Notes: generated by a model not told the origin, from the letters alone. Counted from the first letter of the stretch, positions 8,313 to 17,484 are shown. The stretch: 58,640 nt of DNA from Pseudomonadota bacterium (GCA_018241965.1 JAFECS010000035.1:1-58640); one strand, 5' to 3'. Numbers and translations: made by a program.

Positions 8313-8401
8313 TCGTGTACCAAAGCGTACACTCCTGGGGATTCGCTCGTTTGACGTCTAGCCTAAAAACAAATGACTTTGAAAAAATTGGTCGGGGTGA
8401 C
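8313..8401. repeat. Dispersed hairpin repeat, copy A, ending in a tRNA-Pro 3' fragment
   Basis: From GTCGTGTACCAAAGCGTACA to GACTTTGAAAAAA this matches 11348-11422 with few differences. It then joins TGGTCGGGGTGAC (8389-8401), identical to the 3' terminus (CCA, acceptor stem) of the tRNA-Pro gene as read on this strand. About 13 bases present between the two parts in the 11.4-kb copy are missing here. The outer left arm of the hairpin is broken in this copy. Confidence 0.7.
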
Positions 8402-9032
8402 CCTGCTTCATGTTATGGTAAAATTATAATTGTGCTATTTAAATGGCATAATTATAATAAAGCAAAGCAAAATAAAGGGGGAAGTATGGGGTAATGTTTA
8501 GCATCAGATAGTAAAATGATTCTAAACACTTACAGTGCTCGATGGTTGGCGCTGAAACTAATTAAAATTCCAAGGTTTGCATAAATAGCCCCGCTTGAGA
8601 TTTCAAAACCCCGTCACAAAAATTTTTTATCAATTTTTCATTAAATAAATCTAAAGAATCCTTTTAGGAATTGTTTTCATTTTTTCTATTTGTAGTACTT
8701 ATCAAACACAATAATGGAATGTGTATCTAAGTTAAAGAATGTGCAAATACACTTGATATGCTGTTTTGAGAAATTTCCCTAAATTTTGCAGCAATATTAT
8801 CAAAAGCCTTGCATTGCTGTGATGATTTTTTATAATGCACTTTCTAAAAGTGAGCAACAATATAGACAGTAGTTTAAATGGATGTTTTGCACTACGTTAC
8901 TTCACTACTATTTAGTCAAGGGACTGTTCTTCAGGTTAGATATGGCTTTGATACAGCTGTACTCCTTGTATATATCCTCTTTATTACTTCTTCTTTATCT
9001 CACAATAATTCTGCTGTAGGTGCCTATAGAAA
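8402..9032. other. Intergenic stretch without a recognisable gene
   Basis: About 630 AT-rich bases between repeat copy A and the one-helix protein gene. I see no coding frame with a ribosome binding site and no RNA gene. It probably includes the promoter of the 9033-11099 gene pair. Confidence 0.5.
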
Positions 9033-9497
9033 ATGATTCGTGAATTAAGTAGTAAATTTATAAAGAAATGTAAAACAAGGCTATATGACTTATGGGATGG
9101 TGCAAAAATATTAGCCAAATGGTCGTGTGAAATTGTATTTATGCAAAAACCCTGGTATTTGTTTCCCGTTAGATTTTTTTTGCTGATTATGCTGATATTA
9201 ATTAATATTGGTAACATTGAGATCCGGTTCTGGCCAAGAAAATTTAAATCCTTTGAGGAATTTTATGCTCATGTGGATTCAATTGTAACTACGTTGCGTG
9301 AAAATAATCAAAAAGAATGGGCAGATGAAATACATGGTTCCCTTTATGTGAGTCAATCATTTTATGAAATGCAAGGGGAGTTGTTAAAAGTATTACCATA
9401 TGCTAAAAGGCAAAAATTCAGTAAAGAGTTAAAATTAACCAAAGATATTAATAAGGCGATTTCATTTTTAAAGTCTTTTTCTAGACGAGTAATTTAA
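9033..9497 (+). CDS. Hypothetical protein with one membrane segment
   Basis: A 154-residue protein that I do not recognise. A basic N-terminal part (KFIKKCKTR) leads into a hydrophobic segment at about 45-63 (FLLIMLILINIGN). An apparently helical C-terminal part of about 90 charged residues follows. The proposed ATG has only a weak upstream AGGTG. It lies 36 bp upstream of the LRR gene on the same strand inside the possible island, so the two may form an operon. Confidence 0.6.
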   Translation: MIRELSSKFIKKCKTRLYDLWDGAKILAKWSCEIVFMQKPWYLFPVRFFLLIMLILINIGNIEIRFWPRKFKSFEEFYAHVDSIVTTLRENNQKEWADEIHGSLYVSQSFYEMQGELLKVLPYAKRQKFSKELKLTKDINKAISFLKSFSRRVI

Positions 9498-9533
9498 ATT
9501 AATTTAAAGATATATAGTAGTAAAGAGGGTAAT

Positions 9534-11099
9534 ATGAGCAGATTAAAAGAAGTTATTGAAAAGATAATTGAAAATGAAAAAGAAGGGTATCAACAGCTAG
9601 AAGCTCTGATGCAAGAAAAGGCAAATAATAAATATCCAAGTGATAGCATTAACCTGACAGGATTATTAATAGATTTAAATGCTAAACAAAAAACAACCTT
9701 TTTAACGAAAATTGCAAAATTGGTAGAAGGCAGAAAAATAACCACGGTAAATTTAGCTCGGAACGAATTAAATGCTAAGCAATTAGCAGCCTTTGTTAAG
9801 AATTTTAAATGTAAGGCGGATGTTAGGGTTGATGCGAGTGATAATATTATTGGCCAAGATGCAGGCGAACTTGCTCAATCATTACGAGATAAAAATATCA
9901 CCTCGCTTGATTTGTCACGATGCCAAATGGATGATGAAGCACTAATGTCATTTGGTAGACAACTGAAGGATAATCGTTTAACAACGCTTGTTTTAAAAGA
10001 AAATGCCTTTTCAAGTGCTAGCCTAGCCCAGTTTGCAAAATATGTTGCCGCGAATAAAATCAGGAGGTTGTCTATCGACGGCAATCCCATTGAAGCAAAG
10101 GATGCCGTACTTTTAGCCGTTAATCTGCAGCCTTCTCTAGTAGATAAATTGGAAGCAAACCGCTGCGATTTAACAAACAAGGGCTTTGAACAATTGATCC
10201 AAGGGCTTGCTAATGGTCCAGTTAAACAACTTGACCTTTGTAATAACAAAATAAGTAAAGTTGGAGCAAAGGAAGCCAGTATTCACTTTGAAAACACAAA
10301 TATAGAAAGAATCCGGTTATCAAGCAATCAGATTAATACACAAGGTGTATGTGACTTTTTGGCTAATATAAAATATTCTAGAGTACGTTTTGTTGACTTT
10401 AGTTCTAATGCCAATAAAAAGGGACATGATATAGCGCAAATTATACCTGCTCTCAAAAATACCCCTATTACAGACGGAGAGTTTGATTTTACTTGTGTTA
10501 GTAAGGAACATGATAAAGAATATAATTCGATTTTGGATAAAAACGCCTTATCAAATCGTTTAGTGAGAACTTACAAATCAGCAAAAGAACTTGTCGATAC
10601 ACGCAGTACTAAAGTTACTAGGTCCGAAATAGGTTTTGCAACGTTAGCTTCGTTTTCAACCATCATTGGTGCTAAGTATTTTTCGGGTCTATTTAAAAAC
10701 TTATCATGGACAATGCTGAGTTTAACAACTCTAGCTCTAAGTGTAATAGGTGCAGGCTTAAGCTCGGCAATGGTTTATGTATTCAGAAATCAAGTCGGAC
10801 GTAGCGATAAGCAAAAATATGAGCAAGAATATGAGAGCGTTCGAAAGTACGCAACAAAATTAGCACGTAGACTTGATCCAACTAAGCATAGTGATATGGT
10901 TTTGACATTTGCCAAGACATTTAATGAGGCTCCTCACCAACATTTTGATAATACAGACAGGGCTGTTCACCTAAATGATCCGAAAACGAAGCTTTTTGTA
11001 TTAAGAAAGCAAGTTGCGGAAATGAAGTGTTTAGTTCGAATCCCTACCGAAAATGAAGAAAGCATAATAAAGAAAGTGATATCAAAAGTGATTGCTTAG
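9534..11099 (+). CDS. Leucine-rich-repeat protein with C-terminal membrane hairpin; candidate effector
   Basis: A 521-residue protein with a good ribosome binding site (AGAGGG). Residues of about 35-325 form ribonuclease-inhibitor-like leucine-rich repeats of about 28 residues, for example ITSLDLSRCQMDDEALMSF, LTTLVLKENAFSSASLAQF and VKQLDLCNNKISKVGAKEA. Two hydrophobic segments follow at about 365-385 and 391-417. The protein ends in a charged region of about 100 residues. There is no signal peptide. LRR proteins of this type are common among Legionella and Coxiella effectors and mediate host-protein binding; delivery to a host is inference. It looks AT-rich and lies between tRNA-Pro fragments. 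Confidence 0.75.
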   Translation: MSRLKEVIEKIIENEKEGYQQLEALMQEKANNKYPSDSINLTGLLIDLNAKQKTTFLTKIAKLVEGRKITTVNLARNELNAKQLAAFVKNFKCKADVRVDASDNIIGQDAGELAQSLRDKNITSLDLSRCQMDDEALMSFGRQLKDNRLTTLVLKENAFSSASLAQFAKYVAANKIRRLSIDGNPIEAKDAVLLAVNLQPSLVDKLEANRCDLTNKGFEQLIQGLANGPVKQLDLCNNKISKVGAKEASIHFENTNIERIRLSSNQINTQGVCDFLANIKYSRVRFVDFSSNANKKGHDIAQIIPALKNTPITDGEFDFTCVSKEHDKEYNSILDKNALSNRLVRTYKSAKELVDTRSTKVTRSEIGFATLASFSTIIGAKYFSGLFKNLSWTMLSLTTLALSVIGAGLSSAMVYVFRNQVGRSDKQKYEQEYESVRKYATKLARRLDPTKHSDMVLTFAKTFNEAPHQHFDNTDRAVHLNDPKTKLFVLRKQVAEMKCLVRIPTENEESIIKKVISKVIA

Positions 11100-11208
11100 A
11101 AATATGGGCTGTTGTTGCTTTGGTTTCAGGCCACCACCATAGTGTTATGGCCCGCCCCTGCTTCGCTCTAAGATGAGCTACGCAGGGCAGGCATAGTGCT
11201 TTTTCTTG

Positions 11209-11234
11209 TCCTACGAAGCTTTAGCGAAGTAGGA
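11209..11234. repeat. Short palindromic intergenic repeat
   Basis: TCCTAC at 11209-11214 and GTAGGA at 11229-11234 flank the loop GAAGCTTTAGCGAA. An element with similar loop sequence (GTCCTCCGTAGCC and GGCGAAGGAGGAC) is split across 43325-43386. Confidence 0.5.
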
Positions 11235-11243
11235 AGCGAAGTA

Positions 11244-11293
11244 TGGTCGGGGTGACAGGATTTGAAACTGCGACCCCTGCGTCCCGAACGCAG
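11244..11293 (-). pseudogene. 3' half of tRNA-Pro (CGG), truncated copy
   Basis: Fifty bases matching the 3' part of the intact tRNA-Pro at 11438-11514, from the anticodon stem-loop (CGCAG/CTGCG around TCCCGAA) through the T arm to the encoded CCA. There are about two to three differences in the T arm. The D arm and 5' acceptor strand are missing, so it cannot be a functional tRNA. Such fragments are typical remnants of integration at a tRNA 3' end. Confidence 0.75.
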
Positions 11294-11300
11294 TTTTTTT
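11277..11300 (+). terminator. Terminator-like hairpin formed by the tRNA-Pro anticodon arm
   Basis: CTGCG (11277-11281), loop TCCCGAA and CGCAG (11289-11293) are followed directly by seven T residues (11294-11300). Read on the plus strand, the truncated tRNA fragment therefore looks like an intrinsic terminator for the LRR gene. Confidence 0.4.
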
Positions 11301-11310
11301 CCTCGTCCTT

Positions 11311-11422
11311 TGCTTTTATGCTTCGTTGCCTGCACTCTCTCACCCCAGTCGTGTACCAAAGCGTACACTCCTGGGGATTCGCTCGTTTGGCGCCTCGCCT
11401 AAAATCAAATGACTTCGAAAAA
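11311..11422. repeat. Dispersed hairpin repeat, copy B
   Basis: The central hairpin has outer arms CCCCAG (11343-11348) and CTGGGG (11371-11376) and inner arms GTGTAC (11351-11356) and GTACAC (11363-11368). Flanks match copy A at 8313 and the diverged copy C at 46301-46410. It directly precedes tRNA-Pro. Confidence 0.7.
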
Positions 11423-11437
11423 ATACAAGCTGAAGAT

Positions 11438-11514
11438 TGGTCGGGGTGACAGGATTTGAACCTACGACCCCTGCGTCCCGAACGCAGTGCTCTACCAGGC
11501 TGAGCTACACCCCG
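11438..11514 (-). tRNA. tRNA-Pro (anticodon CGG)
   Basis: A full 77-nt cloverleaf with acceptor stem CGGGGTG/CACCCCG, D arm GCTCAGCCTGGTAGAGC, anticodon stem CTGCG/CGCAG with loop TTCGGGA (anticodon CGG), T arm around GGTTCAAATCC, discriminator A and an encoded CCA (11440-11438). It starts 7 bp after the ispB stop on the same strand, so it may be cut from the ispB transcript. Confidence 0.93.
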
Positions 11515-11521
11515 ACATAAA

Positions 11522-12490
11522 TTAAGAACCTCTTTGCAAGGCAAAACTGGCTAAATTATTTAATGCTTCTTTATAAGGAGAAGGTGTTAACACCTGTAAA
11601 CATTGTTTTGCTTTATCGACTTCTTGTTTTGCCATTTCCATGCAATAAGCAATAGCACCCGAAGAAACAATGGCTTCTTGAATAGTATCAATATTATCTA
11701 AGCTACCAGCAAGAATAGCTTCTCGGATAATTTTGGCTTGATGAGGCGCGGCATGTTTAAGCGCATAGATAAGCGGTAATGTCGCTTTGCCTTCGTTTAA
11801 ATCAGCACCAATATTTTTGCCCCAATTTTCGTTGGTGGCCTTATAATCTAAAATATCATCCACTAATTGAAAAGCCATGCCTAAGTGGCGGCCATAATCA
11901 GCCAATGCTTGTTCGGTTGCTACAGGCTGTTTTGCTAAAACTGGGCCTAATTGACCGGCGGCTTCAAATAATTTAGCCGTTTTAAAATGGATTACTTTTA
12001 AATAGCGCGCCTCGTCTACATCTGGCTCAAAGCGATGGGTTAATTGCAATACTTCACCTTCAGCAATGGTATTGGTGGCATCGGATAATATCCGCATACA
12101 GTCCATGCTGTTGATAGCCACCATCATCTGAAACGCACGAGAATAGAGAAAATCACCTACCAAAATAGCAGTAGGATTATCCCAGACGCGATTGGCCGTT
12201 AATTTTCCGCGGCGTAATTTGGAATCGTCGACAACATCATCGTGCAGTAAAGTGGCTGTATGGATAAATTCAATGATGGCAGCCATAGAAATCGCATTTT
12301 CCATGGGGGCCTGACAAGCTCTTGAGCTGAGTAACACAACTAACGGTCTGACGCGCTTGCCTCCACTTTCAATCAAGTAGTGGCTTATCTTGTTAATGAC
12401 TTCCACCTGAGATTCTAAGCAACGAATAATGGTCTCATTCATTGTTTTAATTTCAGATTGTAAAAGGGCCGTCACTTGGGCAAAGGGCAT
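11522..12490 (-). CDS. ispB: Octaprenyl diphosphate synthase
   Basis: A trans-prenyltransferase that builds the polyprenyl tail of ubiquinone/menaquinone by adding isopentenyl units to farnesyl diphosphate. At 322 residues it matches E. coli IspB (323). Both aspartate-rich motifs are present: DDVVD at 84-88 and DDILD at 211-215, with GGKRVRPL near residue 43. It diverges from rplU, as in E. coli and Pseudomonas, and tRNA-Pro lies immediately downstream. Confidence 0.95.
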   Translation of the reverse strand: MPFAQVTALLQSEIKTMNETIIRCLESQVEVINKISHYLIESGGKRVRPLVVLLSSRACQAPMENAISMAAIIEFIHTATLLHDDVVDDSKLRRGKLTANRVWDNPTAILVGDFLYSRAFQMMVAINSMDCMRILSDATNTIAEGEVLQLTHRFEPDVDEARYLKVIHFKTAKLFEAAGQLGPVLAKQPVATEQALADYGRHLGMAFQLVDDILDYKATNENWGKNIGADLNEGKATLPLIYALKHAAPHQAKIIREAILAGSLDNIDTIQEAIVSSGAIAYCMEMAKQEVDKAKQCLQVLTPSPYKEALNNLASFALQRGS

Positions 12491-12571
12491 AATTTGAGCT
12501 TCATCCGTCTAAAGGATGCTTTTTACCGCGTTGTGTCCCATAAGGCAAGCTTGTTAGGAAGGATTACCTAC

Positions 12572-12601
12572 TTGATTAATCCTTTGGCAATAACGTAAAA
12601 T
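12572..12601 (+). promoter_or_regulatory. Probable promoter of rplU-rpmA
   Basis: TTGATT at 12572-12577, an 18-bp spacer, and TAAAAT at 12596-12601, followed by a GC-rich discriminator. An 8-bp inverted repeat AAGGATTA/TAATCCTT (12559-12566 and 12577-12584) overlaps the -35 region and could be an operator. Confidence 0.4.
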
Positions 12602-12648
12602 TGCTGCCCTTACCTAGGGTTTATAGGTTTTTATCGAGGAGCAAAAGA

Positions 12649-12969
12649 GTGAGTACTCAAACTGCCTATGCAATTATCGCTGCAGGCGGCAAGCAACATA
12701 GAGTTAAAGTAGGCCAACGGTGCAAATTTGAAAAAATTACCGGTGAGCCAGGGGAGTCAGTTGAATTAGATAAAGTGTTGCTTCTTGCGTCAGGCGACAA
12801 TATCCAAGTGGGTGCCCCTTTTGTGAGCAATGCCAAAGTGACAGCTAAAATCGTTTCGCATGGTCGTGGGGATAAAGTCACCATTATCAAGATGAGACGT
12901 CGTAAAGGTTACCGTCGCAAGCAAGGGCATAGACAAGATTTCACAGAAGTTGAAATCACTAAGATTTAA
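12649..12969 (+). CDS. rplU: Ribosomal protein bL21
   Basis: A large-subunit ribosomal protein that binds 23S rRNA. The GTG at 12649, behind CGAGGAG, gives 106 residues (E. coli 103) starting [18 protein letters not shown]; the open frame upstream is not conserved. The C-terminal [16 protein letters not shown] block is the family signature. It is followed 23 bp later by rpmA in the usual pair. Confidence 0.97.
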   Translation: MSTQTAYAIIAAGGKQHRVKVGQRCKFEKITGEPGESVELDKVLLLASGDNIQVGAPFVSNAKVTAKIVSHGRGDKVTIIKMRRRKGYRRKQGHRQDFTEVEITKI

Positions 12970-12992
12970 TTGAATTATAGAGGATAGTAGCC

Positions 12993-13268
12993 ATGGCACA
13001 TAAGAAAGCCGGCGGTAGTACAAGAAACGGTCGTGATTCTAATCCACAATATTTAGGGGTTAAAGCTTACGGCGGAGAATTAGTGAGCGCTGGCAGCATT
13101 ATCATTCGCCAACGTGGTACAAAATTCCACGCGGGTAAATTTGTTGGTATGGGCAGAGATAATACGCTGTTTGCCAAAACTTCTGGCCGCGTTGAGTTTA
13201 CGGTTAAAGGCGCTAAATCACGCCATACCGTGAACATTATTCCTGAAGAGATCAATACAGCTGTGTAG
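12993..13268 (+). CDS. rpmA: Ribosomal protein bL27
   Basis: A 91-residue protein (E. coli 85) with the basic N-terminus [16 protein letters not shown] that reaches the peptidyl-transferase centre, followed by [11 protein letters not shown] ribosome binding site AGAGGA precedes the ATG. A dispersed hairpin repeat abuts the stop codon, and a terminator lies 65 bp downstream. Confidence 0.97.
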   Translation: MAHKKAGGSTRNGRDSNPQYLGVKAYGGELVSAGSIIIRQRGTKFHAGKFVGMGRDNTLFAKTSGRVEFTVKGAKSRHTVNIIPEEINTAV

Positions 13269-13290
13269 GGGACGGTCCCTGTGCCGGCCC
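13264..13290 (-). repeat. Dispersed GC-rich hairpin repeat at the rpmA stop
   Basis: Read on the minus strand it starts GGGCCGGCACAGGGACC and ends CCCCTACA, matching the element at 40-66 with a few differences. It overlaps the TAG stop of rpmA. A palindrome GGCCCAATATTGGGTCC continues on the plus strand. Confidence 0.55.
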
Positions 13291-13332
13291 AATATTGGGT
13301 CCACAGAGAACCTCTACGTTAGCCAATAAATA

Positions 13333-13359
13333 AAAAGCCCCTGCATGACAGGGGCTTTT
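13333..13359 (+). terminator. Intrinsic terminator after rplU-rpmA
   Basis: AAAAGCCCCTG, loop CATGA, CAGGGGCTTTT: an 11-bp perfect stem ending in T residues. It lies 24 bp before the obgE start, separating the ribosomal pair from obgE or attenuating read-through. Confidence 0.85.
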
Positions 13360-13367
13360 GTATTTAA

Positions 13368-14450
<1,083 letters not shown>

Positions 14451-14474
14451 GCTAAAAGAAAGATAATCTTGAAA

Positions 14475-14630
14475 AAATCTCTCTTGACGCTATCGCGTCG
14501 TCTCTCCTTTACAAGGAGAGATGGGCTTGTTCGCTGTGCTCACTGTGAAATTTTGTTTAGGTAAGGTTGCAAAGCAACAGGTATTTCTCCCTTTGTAAAA
14601 GGGAGACGCGCGAAGCGCAAGAGGGATTTT
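14475..14630. repeat. Long imperfect inverted repeat (MITE-like) between obgE and rpsT
   Basis: The left arm (14475 to about 14521, AATCTCTCTTGACGCTATCG then CTCTCCTTTACAAGGAGAGA) is an imperfect reverse complement of the right arm (14584-14630, TTTCTCCCTTTGTAAAAGGG then ending AAGAGGGATTTT). About 60 bases separate the arms. There is no coding content. The structure resembles a non-autonomous inverted-repeat element and may also serve as terminator for the convergent genes. Confidence 0.55.
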
Positions 14631-14652
14631 AAAACCCTCCAGCGCTCAGAGG

Positions 14653-14916
14653 TTAAGCGAGAGCCGCAATATGTTTGTTCAAGCGGCTTTTATGGCGAGC
14701 GGCTTTATTCTTGTGAACAAGCCCTTTATTCACCATTTTATCAATTACAGAAACGGCTGAGGTATATTCGGTTTTAGCGGTATTGGCGTCTTTTGACTCA
14801 ATAGCAGCTAATACGCGTTTAATATGCGTGTTCATACGAGATATTTGCCATTTGTTCTCAACACGATGTTTTTCAGCTTGGCGTGACCGCTTAAGCGCTT
14901 GTTTTGTATTTGCCAA
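14653..14916 (-). CDS. rpsT: Ribosomal protein bS20
   Basis: An 87-residue small-subunit protein (E. coli 87), MANTKQALKRSRQAEKHRV to the basic helical C-terminus. Translation must start at a TTG (14916-14914), which has AAGGA 8 nt upstream. E. coli rpsT also uses the rare UUG start, which takes part in its autoregulation. It is divergent from murJ, an arrangement shared with Pseudomonas. Confidence 0.95.
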   Translation of the reverse strand: MANTKQALKRSRQAEKHRVENKWQISRMNTHIKRVLAAIESKDANTAKTEYTSAVSVIDKMVNKGLVHKNKAARHKSRLNKHIAALA

Positions 14917-15016
14917 GGATATATTCCTTCTTTTCGTTACAGACGAGGTAAAATTTGCAATAATCCCTATTTTGGCGGGCGATGTCAACGTTTTAAGTAA
15001 AGCGGCAAAAAAGGTT

Positions 15017-16558
15017 ATGAAAAATAAGTTATTCAAATCGACGGCGATAGTGAGCTTTATGACTTTTTTGTCGCGTATCGTTGGTTTTATACGCGACATG
15101 GTGATGGCCAGCATCTTTGGGGCAAGTCCGGGGATGGACGCCTTTTTATTGGCGTTTAAAATTCCAAACTTTATGCGTCGGTTGTTTGCCGAAGGTGCTT
15201 TTTCTCAAGCCTTTGTGCCGGTGCTTTCTGAATACAAAAGCAATAAATCTCAAGCAGAAGTAAAAACCCTTATCGATAATGTTTTTGGCACCTTAACGAT
15301 GGTGTTGTTAATAGTAACCATCCTTGGCGTGATATGTGCGCCAATTTTGATTTGGTTATTTGCGCCAGGATTTGATAGCAAGGATGTTCGTTTTTCTCTG
15401 GCAACGCATTTGTTGCAAATTACCTTTCCTTATATTTTCTTTATCTCACTAACCGCTTTTGCAGCCGGTGTACAAAATGCTTATGGTAAATTTGCTATTC
15501 CCGCTTTTACGCCCGTTTTATTAAACTTAAGTTTGATTATTGCGGCTTATTTTTGTAGCAGTTATTTTGTAGAGACCATTTATGCCTTAGGTTGGGGCGT
15601 TATGGCAGCTGGGATTGCACAACTTGTTTTTCAAGCCCCCTTTTTAAGCAAATTAGCCTTGTTCCCTAGTTTTAAATTAGGTTGGAACTCACCGGGGGTT
15701 AAAAAGGTATTAACCTTAATGACGCCGGCGATTATTGGTGCTTCTGTAATGCAGATCAATTTATTAGTTGATACTATTTTTGCTTCATTCTTACCGGTGG
15801 GCAGTTTAACTTGGTTATATTATTCCGATAGGTTATTAGAATTTCCGATAGGTATGTTTGGGGTGGCCTTAGCAACCGTTGTCTTGCCGCATTTGTCACA
15901 AGAATATGCCAAAAACAGTCAAACCGGATTCTCAGCCAGTGTGGATTGGGCACTTAGATGGATATTGTTAATTGGATTGCCAGCAACAGTAGGTTTGGTC
16001 ATGCTAGCGGGGCCCATGTTGGCGACCTTGCTCCAATACGGCGAGTTTACGCCTAAAGATGTTTTGATGGCAGCCAGGAGTTTGATTGCGCTTTCGTTGG
16101 GATTAATTTTCTTTTTGGCAGTGAAGGTGTTGGTCAGCGCTTTTTACGCTAGACAAAATACTAAACTCCCTGTGAAAGTAGCGGTGATTGCCATGGTGGC
16201 GAATGTTATCTTTAACGCCTTATTTATCGGTCCCTTGGCGCATGCAGGATTGGCATTGGCGTCCTCCTTATCATCTGTGATTAACGTTGGGTTATTACTC
16301 ATTGTTCTACTCAGAGAAAAATATTATGTGCCTGTGGTGGGGTGGAAACCCTTTTTAGCACGTTTAGGGATTGCTAATACCATGATGGCACTGGTGTTGT
16401 GGTACTTTGCGCAAGATGTTACGCAGTGGTTTGAATGGGATCCGATGGCGCGCGTTATTGCGTTGGGTGGTCTGATTGGGGGCGCGGTGGTTGCTTACTT
16501 TGGTGGCTTGTGGCTTTTTGGCTTAAGAATTTCTCATCTTAAATTAGAGAGTGCCTAA
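15017..16558 (+). CDS. murJ: Lipid II flippase MurJ
   Basis: A MOP-superfamily flippase with about 14 helices that moves lipid II across the inner membrane for peptidoglycan synthesis. The conserved N-terminal SRIVGFIRDMVMA and the FKIPNFMRRLFAEGAFSQAFVP block, with the key arginines, are present. The ATG at 15017 (MKNKLFKS), behind AAGG, gives 513 residues (E. coli 511). The open frame extends upstream across rpsT but is not real coding there. The stop overlaps the ribF start (TAATG). Confidence 0.96.
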   Translation: MKNKLFKSTAIVSFMTFLSRIVGFIRDMVMASIFGASPGMDAFLLAFKIPNFMRRLFAEGAFSQAFVPVLSEYKSNKSQAEVKTLIDNVFGTLTMVLLIVTILGVICAPILIWLFAPGFDSKDVRFSLATHLLQITFPYIFFISLTAFAAGVQNAYGKFAIPAFTPVLLNLSLIIAAYFCSSYFVETIYALGWGVMAAGIAQLVFQAPFLSKLALFPSFKLGWNSPGVKKVLTLMTPAIIGASVMQINLLVDTIFASFLPVGSLTWLYYSDRLLEFPIGMFGVALATVVLPHLSQEYAKNSQTGFSASVDWALRWILLIGLPATVGLVMLAGPMLATLLQYGEFTPKDVLMAARSLIALSLGLIFFLAVKVLVSAFYARQNTKLPVKVAVIAMVANVIFNALFIGPLAHAGLALASSLSSVINVGLLLIVLLREKYYVPVVGWKPFLARLGIANTMMALVLWYFAQDVTQWFEWDPMARVIALGGLIGGAVVAYFGGLWLFGLRISHLKLESA

Positions 16559-17484
16559 TGCATAAGCGACTATCTCTCATTCGACGAAATTTTTCCAAGG
16601 CGCAAGCTTGTGTCGCAACGATAGGCAATTTCGATGGACTTCATCTTGGGCACCAAAAAATTATCCAAGAAGTGGTTTTAAAAGCACGGCAATTATCTTT
16701 GATCCCCACTGTCATTACTTTTGAGCCATTGCCTCAAGATGTATTACCAACGAAAAATCCATTTACTCGGCTGATGCGGATTTCACAAAAGTTATCCATG
16801 CTAGCCTCACTTGGAATTGAACAAGTGGTTTGTTTACGTTTTAGCGAGGCGTTCGCTTTGCTTTCCCCCACACAATTTATAGAACAGTATTTAGTGAAAT
16901 TGATAGACGTTCGTTATTTACTTATTGGTGAAGGCTTTCGGTTTGGGTTTCAACAAACTGGTACCGTACAAACCTTAATTGGTAAAGCAGCAGAATTTGG
17001 GTACGAGGTACATGCCATTGCACATGAACACAATGACGATAAGATTTCAAGTTCCAAGATCCGTCATGCCTTAAAAACGGGTAATTTAATGCTTGCACAA
17101 CAATTATTAGGGCGGCATTTCAGTATTGATTCTCGGGTAGTGAAGGGAGCACAAAGAGGAAGTCTGATTGGTTTTCCCACGGCAAATTTAGCTTACCACC
17201 CCGCGTGTGAATTAATAAAAGGGGTTTTTGTTACGTATGTGCACATCCAGGGCAAAAAATATCAAGCGGTGGCCAATAGTGGCAAAAGGCCCACGGTAGA
17301 TGGGACAAAACACGTGACGGAAGTACACTTATTAGATTATGACGGCAATTTGTATAATCAAAAAATTAATGTTGAATTTTTGCATAAATTAAGAGATGAA
17401 ATACGATTTGACTCCATAGAACAATTAAAACAACAAATAACGCAAGACGTGAAAGACGCACGAGATTTTTTTAAAAAAATATAA
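16558..17484 (+). CDS. ribF: Bifunctional riboflavin kinase/FAD synthetase
   Basis: Converts riboflavin to FMN and then FAD. The N-terminal adenylyltransferase domain has GNFDGLHLGHQK (23-34) and SSSKIR. The C-terminal kinase domain has KGAQRGSLIGFPTANL. At 308 residues it matches E. coli RibF (313). It overlaps murJ by 1 bp and abuts ileS, the common gammaproteobacterial order. Confidence 0.96.
   Translation: MHKRLSLIRRNFSKAQACVATIGNFDGLHLGHQKIIQEVVLKARQLSLIPTVITFEPLPQDVLPTKNPFTRLMRISQKLSMLASLGIEQVVCLRFSEAFALLSPTQFIEQYLVKLIDVRYLLIGEGFRFGFQQTGTVQTLIGKAAEFGYEVHAIAHEHNDDKISSSKIRHALKTGNLMLAQQLLGRHFSIDSRVVKGAQRGSLIGFPTANLAYHPACELIKGVFVTYVHIQGKKYQAVANSGKRPTVDGTKHVTEVHLLDYDGNLYNQKINVEFLHKLRDEIRFDSIEQLKQQITQDVKDARDFFKKI

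Larger units (their letters stand above)
8313..11450. mobile_element. Possible tRNA-Pro-associated insertion carrying the LRR gene
   Basis: The segment is bounded by direct repeats (8313-8401 and 11348-11450) that both end in the 3' terminus of tRNA-Pro. A further 50-nt tRNA-Pro 3' fragment lies at 11244-11293. tRNA 3' ends are common attachment sites for integrative elements. The contents are a one-helix protein and an LRR/transmembrane protein. No integrase or transposase is present, so this could be a decayed island, or the result of recombination between dispersed repeats. Confidence 0.35.

Noticed and set aside
8297..8494. Open frame of 65 codons after the AbiE toxin
   Set aside because: It is made of dispersed repeat A plus an AT-rich tail, has no convincing ribosome binding site, and similar frames appear in the other repeat copies.
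11168..11544. Several overlapping frames around the tRNA-Pro gene
   Set aside because: They translate the tRNA, its truncated copy and intergenic repeats; not coding.
14783..15016. Upstream extension of murJ over rpsT
   Set aside because: The extension is the antisense of rpsT; MurJ similarity begins at the ATG at 15017.
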